Origin: Rhodospirillales bacterium
GTDB taxonomy: Bacteria > Pseudomonadota > Alphaproteobacteria > BOG-932 > Roseiterribacteraceae
Reading direction: 5' to 3'
Length of the DNA: 60,663 bases
NCBI GenBank assembly: GCA_003165335.1
Contig: PLTD01000038.1
Location: forward strand, 526 to 61,188
The notes under the pieces are model-generated. The model did not search any database. It was given only the letters and a program-made list of their open reading frames with translations, and had not been told where the DNA came from. The position numbers were made by a program, and so were the translations under genes. Below, one piece after another: positions 41,693 to 50,732 of this stretch; position 1 is the stretch's first letter; every line of letters begins with the position of its first letter.

Positions 41693-43435
41693 TTAACTAT
41701 CGCGAAATGCGTTTGTGATTGGGTATCTGCGATCGCGGCTCAGGTTCCGGCGGGAGATTTTGACCCCGGGGGGCGCCTGTCTGCGCTTATATTCGGCCAA
41801 ATAGAGCATGTGTTGAACCCGACGCACTGTGGCGATCGCAAAGCCGGCTTCGGCAATGCTCGTGGCCGGCTCCTCGCGTTCGATCAGCCCCAGCAATATG
41901 CCGTCCAGCACGTCGTACGGCGGCAACGAATCCTGATCGGTCTGATTGGGACGCAGCTCGGCAGTTGGCGGTTTGACGATGATCGCTTCCGGAATCACCA
42001 GTCCCGCGGGGCCCACTGCCCCATCCGGCCTGGCGCGATTGCGCCAGGATGACAGCGCGAATACCGTCGTCTTATAGACGTCCTTCAGGACCGAATAGCC
42101 GCCGCACATATCGCCATAGAGCGTTGCGTAACCGACCGACATTTCGGATTTGTTGCCGGTGGTCAGAACCATCCAGCCGAATTTGTTGGACAGCGCCATC
42201 AACAGAACGCCGCGGGCCCGAGCCTGGAGATTTTCCTCTGTCGTATCGGGCTCTCGGCCGACGAACAGCGGGGCCAGGGTCGATTCTAGTGCGGTGACGC
42301 TGTCTTTGATCGGCAGGGTTTTGAGATCGACACCCAAAAGGCGCGCACATTCATCGGCGTCGTCTTGGCTGGCATCGCTGGTAAAGCGCGACGGCAGGCG
42401 GATGCAATGAACCTGGTCTGCGCCCAATGCATCGACGGCAACTGCGGCGGACAGGGCCGAATCGATCCCGCCCGACATGCCCAGAACCACGCCCGGAAAG
42501 CGGTTCTTGCGCACATAATCGCGCAAGCCCAGCACCATGGCGGCATAGATTTCGGCCAATTCTGTTTCGGTCGGATCAGTTGCGCCGTTGGCGAACGGCC
42601 TTGTCACCCGCCCGGTAATGGTGTCGCAAGACAGTGAGGCAGAGGCTATTGGCTCCAATCCATTGCCGCCCTTGCGGAAATCGATCGGCAGCACCGCTTC
42701 GCGCCAAGCGGGGAGGGCACCGATCAGATCGCCGGCTGCATCCACGACGAAGGACCCTCCGTCGAACACCAGTTCGTCCTGACCTCCGATCTGGTTCAGA
42801 TAGACGATCGGTAGTCCGGTTTCCTGGGAGCGTTCGTGTGCCAGTTCCAAGCGTTGGGTTACCTTGCCCAGTTCGAACGGGGATCCGTTGGGCACGATCA
42901 GCAGTTCCGCGCCAGCCGAGGCGAGCGCCTCGCAGACGGCCGGGAACCAGACATCTTCGCAGATCGGCACGCCGAGCTTCAGCCCGCGAAACGCGATCGG
43001 CTCGGGCAGCGGGCCCGCTGCAAAGACTCGCTTTTCGTCGAACACGCCGTAGTTGGGCAGTTCGTGCTTACACCGCACCGCCTGAATCTCGCCGTCGGAC
43101 AGCAGATATACCGCATTGAAAACCGCGCCATCCCGGCGCAACGGGGCAGTGACGAGCAGAGCCGGGCCGCCGTCGGCGGTTTCCGCCCGCAACTCTTCCA
43201 GAGCGGCTTCGACCGCTTCCAGCAGGCTGGGCCGCAGTACGAGGTCTTCCGGAGGATAGCCGACCAGGACGAGCTCGGGGAACGCGACCAGCCACGCGCC
43301 ATCAGCCGCTGCAACGGCCCGCGCGCCGCGGATCAAGGCGGCGTTGCCTGCGATGTCGCCGACTGTGGGATTAATCTGTGCCAGAGAAAGCCGGAAATGC
43401 GCGGCCGTGCCAACAGCGCTGGATACATGGTTCAT
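41693..43435 (-). CDS. nadE: glutamine-dependent NAD+ synthetase
   Basis: 580 residues. The N-terminal nitrilase-fold glutaminase has the catalytic triad E54 (FPELVLVGYPPED), K123 (RCKHELPNYG) and C159 (GVPICEDVWFP). The C-terminal synthetase domain has the PP-loop VLGMSGGIDSALSAAVA and later TGNKSEMSVGYATLYGD. It makes NAD+ from deamido-NAD+ with glutamine as nitrogen donor. The start at 43435 (MNHVSSAVG) leaves 19 bp to the upstream guanylyltransferase gene; a start at 43489 would overlap that gene. Both genes probably share a transcript. Confidence 0.93.
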   Translation of the reverse strand: MNHVSSAVGTAAHFRLSLAQINPTVGDIAGNAALIRGARAVAAADGAWLVAFPELVLVGYPPEDLVLRPSLLEAVEAALEELRAETADGGPALLVTAPLRRDGAVFNAVYLLSDGEIQAVRCKHELPNYGVFDEKRVFAAGPLPEPIAFRGLKLGVPICEDVWFPAVCEALASAGAELLIVPNGSPFELGKVTQRLELAHERSQETGLPIVYLNQIGGQDELVFDGGSFVVDAAGDLIGALPAWREAVLPIDFRKGGNGLEPIASASLSCDTITGRVTRPFANGATDPTETELAEIYAAMVLGLRDYVRKNRFPGVVLGMSGGIDSALSAAVAVDALGADQVHCIRLPSRFTSDASQDDADECARLLGVDLKTLPIKDSVTALESTLAPLFVGREPDTTEENLQARARGVLLMALSNKFGWMVLTTGNKSEMSVGYATLYGDMCGGYSVLKDVYKTTVFALSSWRNRARPDGAVGPAGLVIPEAIIVKPPTAELRPNQTDQDSLPPYDVLDGILLGLIEREEPATSIAEAGFAIATVRRVQHMLYLAEYKRRQAPPGVKISRRNLSRDRRYPITNAFRDS

Positions 43436-43454
43436 CAGGGCCGCCTTGAAGAAT

Positions 43455-44879
43455 TCAATTGCGTCCGTAATCGTCAGTGATGCGGACAATATCGTCTTCG
43501 CCCAGATAGCAGCCGGATTGAACCTCGATCAGCTCCAGCGGAACCGTCCCGATATTCTCAAGCCGGTGGATCGCGCCCAGTGGAATCGAAATCGACATAT
43601 TGGGCCGCAAGGTGATCAGATCGTCATCGCGCGTAACGCGTGCCGTCCCATTGACCACAACCCAATGTTCCGCCCGCTTGGCGTGCTTCTGAAGCGAGAG
43701 TTTCGCGCCGGGCTTCACGGTAATGCGCTTCACCTGATAGTTAGGGCCAAAATCGACGCTTTGATAGGTGCCCCAAGGGCGATTGACGACGATGTGCGAA
43801 ACACCCTCCGTTCGGCCGCTTTCGCGCAGGCGGGTGATAAAGCGTTTCACATCCTGCGACCGGTCCTTGGCGACCGCCAGCACCACGTCTCCGGTGGCCA
43901 CGATGACGACATCCTTAAGGCCCAGAGCCGCAATCAACGGCCCATGAGATCGCAGATATGATCCCTCGGTTTCCTCCGCCATCACGTCGCCGATCATGAC
44001 ATTGCCGGTCTTGTCCTTGTCCCCGATATCCCATAGCGCCGACCATGAGCCGATGTCGCTCCAGCCCAGGCTCGCGGGTACGATGGCAGCTCTATCTGTG
44101 CGCTCCATCAGTGCGTAATCGATCGACTTGGAAGGGATATCGGCGAATGCCGCTCCGTCCAGCGCCACGACTTCACCGATATGGGTTGCCGCTTTGACCG
44201 ATTGGATCGCGCCGGCAACCATTTCCGGCTCGAATCGGGCAAGCTCATCCAGCATCAGACCCGCTGGAAAAACGAACATGCCGCTGTTCCAACTCCAGTC
44301 GCCGTCGGCGAGATAGCCCGCGGCCGTTCCCAGGTCGGGCTTTTCGACGAAGCGGGCAATGCGGTACGCGCCGTCGATATGCGGCAGCGCTGCGCCGCTG
44401 CGGATATAGCCATAGCCGGTTTCGGGCGCAGTCGGCGTGATGCCGAAAGAAACAAGGTTTCCGGCATCGGCCGCAAGCGCTGCCGCGCCGATCGCGCGGG
44501 TCAGCGCATGCAGGTCGCGGATGATATGATCGGATGGCAGAACGAGCATCACCGCATCCGGGTCGCGTTCTCGCAGCAGGGCAGCGGCGGCGGCGATGGC
44601 CGGTGCGGTATTGCGCGCTACCGGTTCGATGATGATGGCCTCGGGCTTGATATCGATCGCCTCGAGCTGCTCCTGGACTAGGAAGCGATGTTCCTTGTTG
44701 CAGACGATGGTCGGGCCGGCAAAGCCATCTCCAGACACGCGCTTTGCCGTCGCGGCCAGCAGACTTTCCGGGCCGATCAGCGACAGCAGCTGTTTGGGAT
44801 AAAGGTCCCGTGACAGCGGCCACAGACGGGTTCCTGACCCGCCCGAGAGAATTACGGGATAGATGGTGCGCGACATCAT
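43455..44879 (-). CDS. mannose-1-phosphate guanylyltransferase / mannose-6-phosphate isomerase
   Basis: 474 residues, type II two-domain enzyme. The N-terminal nucleotidyltransferase has GGSGTRLWPLSRDLYPKQLL and the FVEKPD motif. A linker leads to a C-terminal cupin (about 350-470) with RPWGTYQSVDFGPNYQVKRI, GAKLSLQKHAKRAEHWVVVNG and HRLENIGTVPLELIEVQ, the type II isomerase motif. It supplies GDP-mannose for surface polysaccharides. The gene name (manC/xanB/algA) depends on the pathway, so none is given. A GAGGCA Shine-Dalgarno precedes ATG 44879. Confidence 0.92.
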   Translation of the reverse strand: MMSRTIYPVILSGGSGTRLWPLSRDLYPKQLLSLIGPESLLAATAKRVSGDGFAGPTIVCNKEHRFLVQEQLEAIDIKPEAIIIEPVARNTAPAIAAAAALLRERDPDAVMLVLPSDHIIRDLHALTRAIGAAALAADAGNLVSFGITPTAPETGYGYIRSGAALPHIDGAYRIARFVEKPDLGTAAGYLADGDWSWNSGMFVFPAGLMLDELARFEPEMVAGAIQSVKAATHIGEVVALDGAAFADIPSKSIDYALMERTDRAAIVPASLGWSDIGSWSALWDIGDKDKTGNVMIGDVMAEETEGSYLRSHGPLIAALGLKDVVIVATGDVVLAVAKDRSQDVKRFITRLRESGRTEGVSHIVVNRPWGTYQSVDFGPNYQVKRITVKPGAKLSLQKHAKRAEHWVVVNGTARVTRDDDLITLRPNMSISIPLGAIHRLENIGTVPLELIEVQSGCYLGEDDIVRITDDYGRN

Positions 44880-44974
44880 TGCCTCGTCAGAAACGCAAAT
44901 CGCCTTTCGGCATTAGCTTGTCCGAACCATAAGATAATCCCGGCGAACCGTCCATTGATCGGCTCTTGGAACGG

Positions 44975-46159
44975 CTAAGCCGCCACGGCCAGCCGCGCAA
45001 AAGCTTCGATCAGATCTGCCTTCAGGTCGTCCACATCCTCCTGACCGGCATGAATGCGGATCAGGACCCCATCGGGCCAGCCGCGCTTGCTCCGAGCTGG
45101 AAGGTGAAAACCAGGCACGATCAGGGATTCATAGCCACCCCAGCTCCAGCCCATCTTGAACAGGCTCATCCCCTCGACCATCGCCGTCACGGCTTCGCGC
45201 GAATAGGTTTTCAGCAGAAAACCGAACAGGCCGCTGCAGCCGGTGAAGTCACGTTTCCACAATTCATGGCCAGGGTCTCCGGGCAAACCGGGATGCAGCA
45301 CGCGTTGGACCTCCGGACGTCCAGCCAGCCAGTCTGCCAGCGCCAGGCCGGTTTGGCCGTGCCGGTCGATTCTCAGCGGCAGAGTGCGAAGTCCGCGCAA
45401 GCCGAGAAAGAGTTCGTCCGCACCGGCAGATTGCCCGGCCAGATAATGGGTTGTCTTCAATTTTTCATAGGTCGGGCGATCGCGCGCAGTGGTCACGCCC
45501 AGCATCGCATCCGAATGGCCCGCGATATATTTAGTTGCCGCCTGAATCGATAGATCGACGCCATGGGACAGCGGTTTGAAATAAATCGGTGTGGCCCAGC
45601 TGTTATCGATCATCACTGTGATACCGGCAGCCTTGGCCAGTTCGGTAATCGCCGGCACATCCTGAACCTCAAAGCTCCACGAACCGGGGGATTCGAGATA
45701 GATGACCTTGGTATTGGGTCTTAGCAGCGTTCGGATGCCGGCCCCGATCAGGGGGTCGTAAAACTCGATTTCGACGCCGAAGCCGGCCAGAATCTTGTTG
45801 GCGAAATTGCGCGTCGGCCCATAAACACTGTCCGTGATCAGCGCGTGGTCGCCCGCCGTCAGGAAGGCCAGCAGCGTCGTGCAGCAGGCGCCCAGACCCG
45901 AAGAGCTGACGACTGAGGCATAGCCGCCTTCGAGTGCGCTCACCGCATCTTCGAACGCCTTGCTTGTCGGCGTGCCGACCCGCCCGTAGCGCATGCCCTC
46001 ATAGGGTTTGACGTCACCGCGCTCCAGCATTTCCACTGTGGGAAATAGAACGGTAGAGGTGCGATAGACCGGCGGGTTGACGGAACCCTGATGGCTCATA
46101 GGGTCGTATCCGGCATGGGCTGCCAAAGTCGACTGGCCGGGTTTTTTGTCTGTGCTCAT
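44975..46159 (-). CDS. metC: cystathionine beta-lyase
   Basis: 394 residues, Cys/Met-metabolism PLP enzyme. The phosphate-contact region (SSSGLGACCTTLLAFL), Asp in VMIDNSWATP, and the Schiff-base K210 in QAATKYIAGHSDAMLG are present, along with the C-terminal LIRIHAGQEDVDDLKADL. The MRYGRVGTPT and SWGGYESLI motifs favour beta-lyase MetC over gamma-synthase. It cleaves cystathionine to homocysteine, pyruvate and ammonia. It is the last gene of a minus-strand run that includes mercaptopyruvate sulfurtransferase (19 bp upstream) and a sulfite-oxidase-like protein. Confidence 0.9.
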   Translation of the reverse strand: MSTDKKPGQSTLAAHAGYDPMSHQGSVNPPVYRTSTVLFPTVEMLERGDVKPYEGMRYGRVGTPTSKAFEDAVSALEGGYASVVSSSGLGACCTTLLAFLTAGDHALITDSVYGPTRNFANKILAGFGVEIEFYDPLIGAGIRTLLRPNTKVIYLESPGSWSFEVQDVPAITELAKAAGITVMIDNSWATPIYFKPLSHGVDLSIQAATKYIAGHSDAMLGVTTARDRPTYEKLKTTHYLAGQSAGADELFLGLRGLRTLPLRIDRHGQTGLALADWLAGRPEVQRVLHPGLPGDPGHELWKRDFTGCSGLFGFLLKTYSREAVTAMVEGMSLFKMGWSWGGYESLIVPGFHLPARSKRGWPDGVLIRIHAGQEDVDDLKADLIEAFARLAVAA

Positions 46160-46178
46160 GGCGATTTACAGTGTGGCT

Positions 46179-47042
46179 TTAGGTAGGGCCGGTGGCGGCT
46201 GGAAGTTCGGTATGCAGGCCCCATTCGGCCCAGGAACCGTCATACACTGCAATATCGGGGCGACCGATATGATTCAGCGCGAGCGCGATGACGCAGGCGG
46301 TGACGCCGCTACCGCAACTGGCGACAATGGGGCCGTCGATTGCGCCAGCGGCGGTCAGCTTGGCGCGCAACTGCTCAACTGAAAGCAGGGTTTTGGTAAC
46401 CGGGTCGACCAGTTCGGTGAAGGGCAGGGACCGGCTGTTCGGAATATGGCCGCCGCGCCCATTCGCCCAGGGTTCGGGTGCGATGCCCTCAAATCTGCCT
46501 GCCGCACGCGCGTCGACCAATGTCTCACCGCCATTTTCGGAAATCGACTTGACCGCTTCCAGGTCGCGGACGAGTTCGGGTCTGAAATTGGCAAGAAAGC
46601 TTTTCGGTATTGGCGCCGAAGGGGCGCCTCTGTCCATTGGGCGGCCGTTCGCCAGCCAGTTCGGCAGGCCGCCATCCAGAACCGCGACCTTGTCATGGCC
46701 GAAAACGCGGAACATCCACCAAACCCGCGCCGCCGCGCTTGCCATGCCGCCGGCGTCATATGTGACGATTAGATCGTCGTCGCCGATGCCGAGCAGCCCG
46801 GCCTCCGCGGCGAATTCCTCAGCTGTCGGCAGCATATGCGGCAATGACGAGGCATGGTCCGAGATATGGTCGATATCAAAGCGCCGCGCACCGGGAATAT
46901 GCTGTGCGGCGTAAAGCTCATCGGCTGTCGGGTTTGTGCCTTTGGGCGCCCAGGTCGCGTCGAGGACTATAATTCCTCGCTCACCCAGATGGTCGCAGAG
47001 CCATTCGGCGGTGACGATTCCGCTCGATCGGGGCAAGGTCAT
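46179..47042 (-). CDS. sseA: 3-mercaptopyruvate sulfurtransferase
   Basis: 287 residues, two rhodanese domains. The first is degenerate. The second has the active-site loop SCGSGVTACV with persulfide-carrying C243; the CGSGVT loop is the diagnostic for mercaptopyruvate rather than thiosulfate specificity. The start at 47042 (MTLPRSSGIV) overlaps the NUDIX gene's stop (ATGA), showing translational coupling; the frame is open upstream to 47150 but inside the NUDIX gene. It moves sulfur from mercaptopyruvate to acceptors and lies directly before metC. Confidence 0.9.
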   Translation of the reverse strand: MTLPRSSGIVTAEWLCDHLGERGIIVLDATWAPKGTNPTADELYAAQHIPGARRFDIDHISDHASSLPHMLPTAEEFAAEAGLLGIGDDDLIVTYDAGGMASAAARVWWMFRVFGHDKVAVLDGGLPNWLANGRPMDRGAPSAPIPKSFLANFRPELVRDLEAVKSISENGGETLVDARAAGRFEGIAPEPWANGRGGHIPNSRSLPFTELVDPVTKTLLSVEQLRAKLTAAGAIDGPIVASCGSGVTACVIALALNHIGRPDIAVYDGSWAEWGLHTELPAATGPT

Positions 47043-47653
47043 GGCGCGTCCTCTTTCAGCCAGCGTTGGCGCAGCGCGGTATGATTGCGCGCCAGCCAAG
47101 ATATCGCGATCAGCAGTGCGGCATTGTCGATGGTTTGAGCGTCCAGCCACGCGATGGCGGTTTCGACCGTCACGATGTGGGTCTTGATGTCCTCATGCTC
47201 GGCCGCCAGCCCGTGGACGCCGCCGGCTTTTGTACTGTCGGTTTCGCCGACGAACAGGTGGCACACTTCCGAACCTGCGCCCGTGCTGTAGAGGAATTTG
47301 CCGATCGGCTCTATTCTGCCGATAATGCAGCCTGATTCTTCGAGTGTCTCGCGCCGCGCAACGTCGACCGGCGTCTCGCCCTCATCGATGATCCCTGCCA
47401 CGCATTCGATCAACCACGGTCTCATCCCGGCCGCGAAGGCGCCGACGCGGAACTGTTCGACCAGCATGATCCGGTCGGTATGCGGATCGTAAAGCAGGGC
47501 GGCAACGGAATGACCGCGCTCGAACACTTCGCGCATCAGCGGCTTGCTCCAGCCGCCGTTGAACAGCCGGTGACGCAGCATATAGCGGTCGATCCGGAAA
47601 TAGCTCTGGCAGACCGTCTTGCGCTCGAGAACTTCGACGTCGTCTTGGGTCAT
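47039..47653 (-). CDS. NUDIX hydrolase, ADP-ribose pyrophosphatase type
   Basis: 204 residues. The Nudix box GIIDEGETPVDVARRETLEESG is complete. The preceding PLMREVFERGHSVAALLYDP and MLVEQFRVGAF segments match NudF/ADP-ribose diphosphatases. The start at 47653 (MTQDDVEVLERKTV) fits family length; upstream in-frame codons to 47899 run back into the sulfite-oxidase-like gene and lack similarity. Its stop overlaps the sseA start. Substrate: ADP-ribose or related nucleoside-diphosphate sugars (family knowledge, not shown here). Confidence 0.87.
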   Translation of the reverse strand: MTQDDVEVLERKTVCQSYFRIDRYMLRHRLFNGGWSKPLMREVFERGHSVAALLYDPHTDRIMLVEQFRVGAFAAGMRPWLIECVAGIIDEGETPVDVARRETLEESGCIIGRIEPIGKFLYSTGAGSEVCHLFVGETDSTKAGGVHGLAAEHEDIKTHIVTVETAIAWLDAQTIDNAALLIAISWLARNHTALRQRWLKEDAP

Positions 47654-47732
47654 ATGGCCGGCGCGCTCCCGTAATCTGGAGTACAATCCGTTACCACCCC
47701 GCGGGCGTGAACGAAAGCTGCGTCCGCCTGTA

Positions 47733-48401
47733 TCAGTCGTTAGTGTAGCGCTGCTCTTTCCAGGGATCGCCCCGATCGTGATAGCCGCGAACCTCCCAAA
47801 AACCCGGATGGTTATCGGTAATGAATTCGATTTTGCTGATCCATTTGGCGCTTTTCCAGAAATAGAGATGCGGCACCACCAGTCGCACTGGTCCTCCATG
47901 CGCGGCGCTCAGAAGTTTACCCTCCCAATGATGGGCTATTAGGGCGTCCTGGGTCGCGAAATCTTCCAATGTCAGGTTGGTTGTGTAGTTGTCTTGCGAA
48001 TGGAGCAGGACGAACTTCGCGTCTGGTAGCGGGCGCACCGCTTCCAGCAGGTGGCGGGTCGAAACCCCGTCCCAGCGGTTATCATAGCGCGACCAGGTCG
48101 TGACGCAGTGAATGTCGGACACGAAATGGGACTGCGGCTGGGCATTGAAGCCGGCCCAGTCCCAGATCGTGGGATGTGGGACCGCGCCCATGATCTTGAG
48201 CTTCCAGTCCTCAAGTTCGATCTGCGGTTGCATACCCAGATCCAGCACCGGCCAATCTTTGACCAGATGCTGCCCGGGCGGCAAGCGCTCGGTCTGGGGT
48301 CGCGCTGAGCGGCCCGTCAGAAATCGCCCCTCCTCAGCCCAACGCTGTTTGGTTTGCGTCAGTTTGGTCGGGTTAGGGGGCTTCTCGTCGCTGTCGATCA
48401 T
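47733..48401 (-). CDS. sulfite-oxidase-like molybdopterin oxidoreductase
   Basis: 222 residues. A SUOX/YedY-type Moco-binding domain: WKLKIMGAVPHPTIWDWAGF, then DIHCVTTWSRYDNRWDGV with the molybdenum-ligand C99, HSQDNYTTNL, AHHWEGKLLSAAHGGPVRLVVPHLY and WISKIEFI. It lacks the dimerisation domain of animal sulfite oxidase and has no signal peptide or Tat motif, so it looks like a short cytoplasmic member. The true substrate could be sulfite or an organic S/N-oxide. It sits at the head of a sulfur-associated run with sseA and metC. Confidence 0.88.
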   Translation of the reverse strand: MIDSDEKPPNPTKLTQTKQRWAEEGRFLTGRSARPQTERLPPGQHLVKDWPVLDLGMQPQIELEDWKLKIMGAVPHPTIWDWAGFNAQPQSHFVSDIHCVTTWSRYDNRWDGVSTRHLLEAVRPLPDAKFVLLHSQDNYTTNLTLEDFATQDALIAHHWEGKLLSAAHGGPVRLVVPHLYFWKSAKWISKIEFITDNHPGFWEVRGYHDRGDPWKEQRYTND

Positions 48402-48414
48402 GGTGATCGATAGT

Positions 48415-48864
48415 TTATAACGATGGTCGCCGCGGCACCACCAGCTTCATCGTCATGACCTGGACAGTATCTCCGTTCTGGTTGATCGTTTCGCTGCGCA
48501 AAAGGGCCATGCCGCGGTCGGGCTTGGACTTGGACGGCAGAATTTCGACGACTTCGCTTTCGACATGCAGCACATCGCCCGGCCTAGTCGGTTTGGGCCA
48601 GGCGATTTCGCCGCCGCCGCCGATGATGCCTCCGGCCAAGGGCGCGCCGCTTTCGACCAGCATCCGCACCGTCATTGCGGCGGTGTGCCAGCCGCTGGCA
48701 GCTAGCCCGCCGAACAACGTGGACTTCGCCGCTTCGTCGTCCAGATGAAACGGCTGAGGATCGAATTGCGCCGCGAACGCCTTGATATCGGCTTCGCCGA
48801 CGGTGAGCGCCTGACTGGTAAAGCGCTGTCCAACCGAAAGATCGTCGAGGTAGTACTTTCCCAT
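48415..48864 (-). CDS. MaoC-family (R)-specific enoyl-CoA hydratase-like protein
   Basis: 149 residues, single hot-dog domain. The hydratase motif lies in FAAQFDPQPFHLDDEAA (Asp and His catalytic pair), followed by FGGLAASGWHTAAMTVRM and GGGGEIAWPKPTRPGDVLHVESEV. It probably acts on an acyl-CoA or acts as a short dehydratase. It lies 13 bp before the sulfite-oxidase-like gene and 6 bp after the frameshifted SDR reading frame, all on the minus strand. Confidence 0.85.
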   Translation of the reverse strand: MGKYYLDDLSVGQRFTSQALTVGEADIKAFAAQFDPQPFHLDDEAAKSTLFGGLAASGWHTAAMTVRMLVESGAPLAGGIIGGGGEIAWPKPTRPGDVLHVESEVVEILPSKSKPDRGMALLRSETINQNGDTVQVMTMKLVVPRRPSL

Positions 48865-48870
48865 GACGGA

Positions 48871-49670
48871 TCAGACGGTCTTATAGCGCGGGGCTGCGTG
48901 GTCTCGCGACAGGTTCGGACCCAGCTTGAGGCGCGCTGCGGTGAAGTCTTCCCAGTCGGCGATTTCGGGCAGAGCAGGAATGGTGACGAGTTCGCCGCGA
49001 TCCAGTCCGGCTAGGGCGGCATCCACCATCTCGTCTACCTCCATGATCATCGAAGACGGGAAGTTCTCAAGGTCCATACCTGAACGTTCCCAGATTTCAG
49101 TACGGGTCGCACCCGGCAGAACCGCCTGAAGCCGGATGCCGGCTTTCGCCAGTTCCCGATTGAGCGACAGTGTGAAGTTCAGGACATAGGCCTTGGAACC
49201 GCTATAGGCGCCGCCGGAAATCTCGGGCGCCACGGCCAGAACCGAGGCGATATTAATGATTATGCCGCTGCCGCGGGCGACGAAATTCGGCACAACAGCG
49301 CCGGCCAGCCGCGTTACCGCGCGATGTTCAATTGGATCAGCCTCTCCTGCTGATCGAGGTCGGAACCGTTGAATGGGCCCGAAACGCTGATGCCGGCATT
49401 GTTGATCAGCATCGTGACAGTCTTGTCGGTGCGCAGACGCTCTTCGATCCGCGTCAAGCCCGCCTTGTTGGTGAGGTCGCCCTTCAGAACGTCTACGGCA
49501 ATGCCGGTCTGGGTTTTCAGCTGCCCGGACAAATCATTGAGACGCTGCTCATCACGCGCAACGAGGATCAGATCATAGCCGCGCCGTGCCATTCTGTCGG
49601 CATAGACCTTACCGATGCCGGACGATGCGCCGGTGATGAGGGCGGTGCCCTTGCCGTTGGGTTCGCTCAT
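48871..49670 (-). pseudogene. short-chain dehydrogenase disrupted by a single-base frameshift
   Basis: The first half (49670 to about 49320, MSEPNGKGTALITGASSGIGKVY) ends in LIQLNIAR followed by a stop. The second half continues in another frame as AVTRLAGAVVPNFVARGSG, then IIINIASV, AYSGSK (catalytic Tyr and Lys) and a normal C-terminus. Adding one base at about 49320/49321 (ATCGC-GCG) restores LNIA-AVTRLAG and an uninterrupted 266-residue classical SDR. All active-site residues are intact on both sides, so the lesion is recent or a sequencing error. It diverges from the HxlR regulator gene, its likely regulator. Confidence 0.88.
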
Positions 49671-49690
49671 GCAAATCTCTTCTCGGGAAA

Positions 49691-49713
49691 GTGACTTGCA
49701 TAATAATAGTCAC
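49691..49713. promoter_or_regulatory. palindromic operator between the SDR and HxlR genes
   Basis: Perfect 6-bp arms GTGACT (49691-49696) and AGTCAC (49708-49713) flank TGCATAATAAT. It sits centrally in the 60-bp divergent space and includes ACTTGCATAAT, a motif resembling HxlR-family sites. TTGCAT and TATATC (49719-49724), 17 nt apart, could form the hxlR promoter overlapping it, giving a nearly leaderless mRNA. Confidence 0.6.
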
Positions 49714-49730
49714 AGATCTATATCCATTCA

Positions 49731-50240
49731 ATGGAGAAAACCAAACTTTCCAATATGGACTGCCCGATTGCCCGCGCCTTCGACCGCGTCGGCGAATGGT
49801 GGAGCGTTCTGATCCTGCGTGACGCATTTCACGGTTTGACGCGGTTCGATCAGTTCCAGCGGAGCCTTCCGATCGCGCCTAATATGTTGACCAGACGGCT
49901 AAATGCGCTTGTCGATGCCGGGTTATTCGAGCGCCGGCTCTATAACGAACACCCACCCCGCCACGAATATGTGCTGACCGAAACCGGTCGGGACTTCCGG
50001 CCCGTGATGATTGCGATGATGGCCTGGGGCAACCGTCATTTCGCGCCCGACGGCATACAAAGCACCCTGGTGGACGCCCGGACCGGCATTGAAGCCGATC
50101 CGGTGGTAGTGGATCGTGCAAGCGGACGTCTGCTGAGCGAGGAGGACTTCACCTTCGCTGCGGGCCCCGCTGCGACCGATGCAGTGCTAAAACGTATGAG
50201 TTTCGTCGAACGAACACGCAGAGAAAAAACCGACGGATAA
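49731..50240 (+). CDS. HxlR-family transcriptional regulator
   Basis: 169 residues. The winged-helix domain is about 5-100. It begins SNMDCPIARAFDRVGEWWSVLILRDAF, with the conserved single Cys (C11) near the N-terminus as in redox- or aldehyde-sensing HxlR proteins, then FDQFQRSLPIAPNMLTRRLNALV (recognition helix), and YVLTETGRDF (wing). A C-terminal extension of about 60 residues is unusual but seen in the family. It diverges from the frameshifted SDR, and HxlR regulators often control the neighbouring reductase gene. Confidence 0.88.
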   Translation: MEKTKLSNMDCPIARAFDRVGEWWSVLILRDAFHGLTRFDQFQRSLPIAPNMLTRRLNALVDAGLFERRLYNEHPPRHEYVLTETGRDFRPVMIAMMAWGNRHFAPDGIQSTLVDARTGIEADPVVVDRASGRLLSEEDFTFAAGPAATDAVLKRMSFVERTRREKTDG

Positions 50241-50254
50241 AGCGGCTGCGACCT

Positions 50255-50614
50255 CTACTGCGGCTGAGGCGCTTCTTTCCTAAGGCTGAGGATATAGGCG
50301 ATCACGTCATGCGATTCCGTTTGCGACAGAATCAGATTCGGCATGTTCGGATGGGGCGTGTGGAGAAAAACATAGAGGGAGGTCGGGGTAATGCTCGGCG
50401 TGTCGGCGATCGCCACGAAGTCCGGCGGACCATTCGGTTTGGGTATCAATGAGCGTCGCCCGGTTACGAGATGGCATTGCGAGCAGGTCTTTATTGCAAA
50501 TGCACGTCCGGCGGAGACATTGCCGGGCACATCCACTTGTTGCGCGCCGGCGGTAACAAAGGTGACGGTTGCCGCCGCGGCTACGGCGAGCGCCCCATAG
50601 ATCATTTTGCGCAT
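50255..50614 (-). CDS. exported class I cytochrome c
   Basis: 119 residues. A signal peptide covers about 1-25 (IYGALAVAAAATVTFVTAGAQ). The heme motif is C44-S-Q-C47-H48, with the sixth-ligand Met probably in HPNMPNLIL. It is a small monoheme electron carrier. The start at 50614 (MRKMIYGALA) gives a normal signal peptide; an in-frame GTG at 50626 adds 4 residues. It is monocistronic and ends 15 bp from the convergent HxlR stop. Confidence 0.87.
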   Translation of the reverse strand: MRKMIYGALAVAAAATVTFVTAGAQQVDVPGNVSAGRAFAIKTCSQCHLVTGRRSLIPKPNGPPDFVAIADTPSITPTSLYVFLHTPHPNMPNLILSQTESHDVIAYILSLRKEAPQPQ

Positions 50615-50732
50615 GGCGTACGGCACCCAGAAATTTCACGTATATAGCCGACTAACAGGGTTTGACTCATACACGCACTCCATAGCAGGCAGCATTGATT
50701 TAGATCAGCCGGTCGATTGTGCGGACCGGCAA

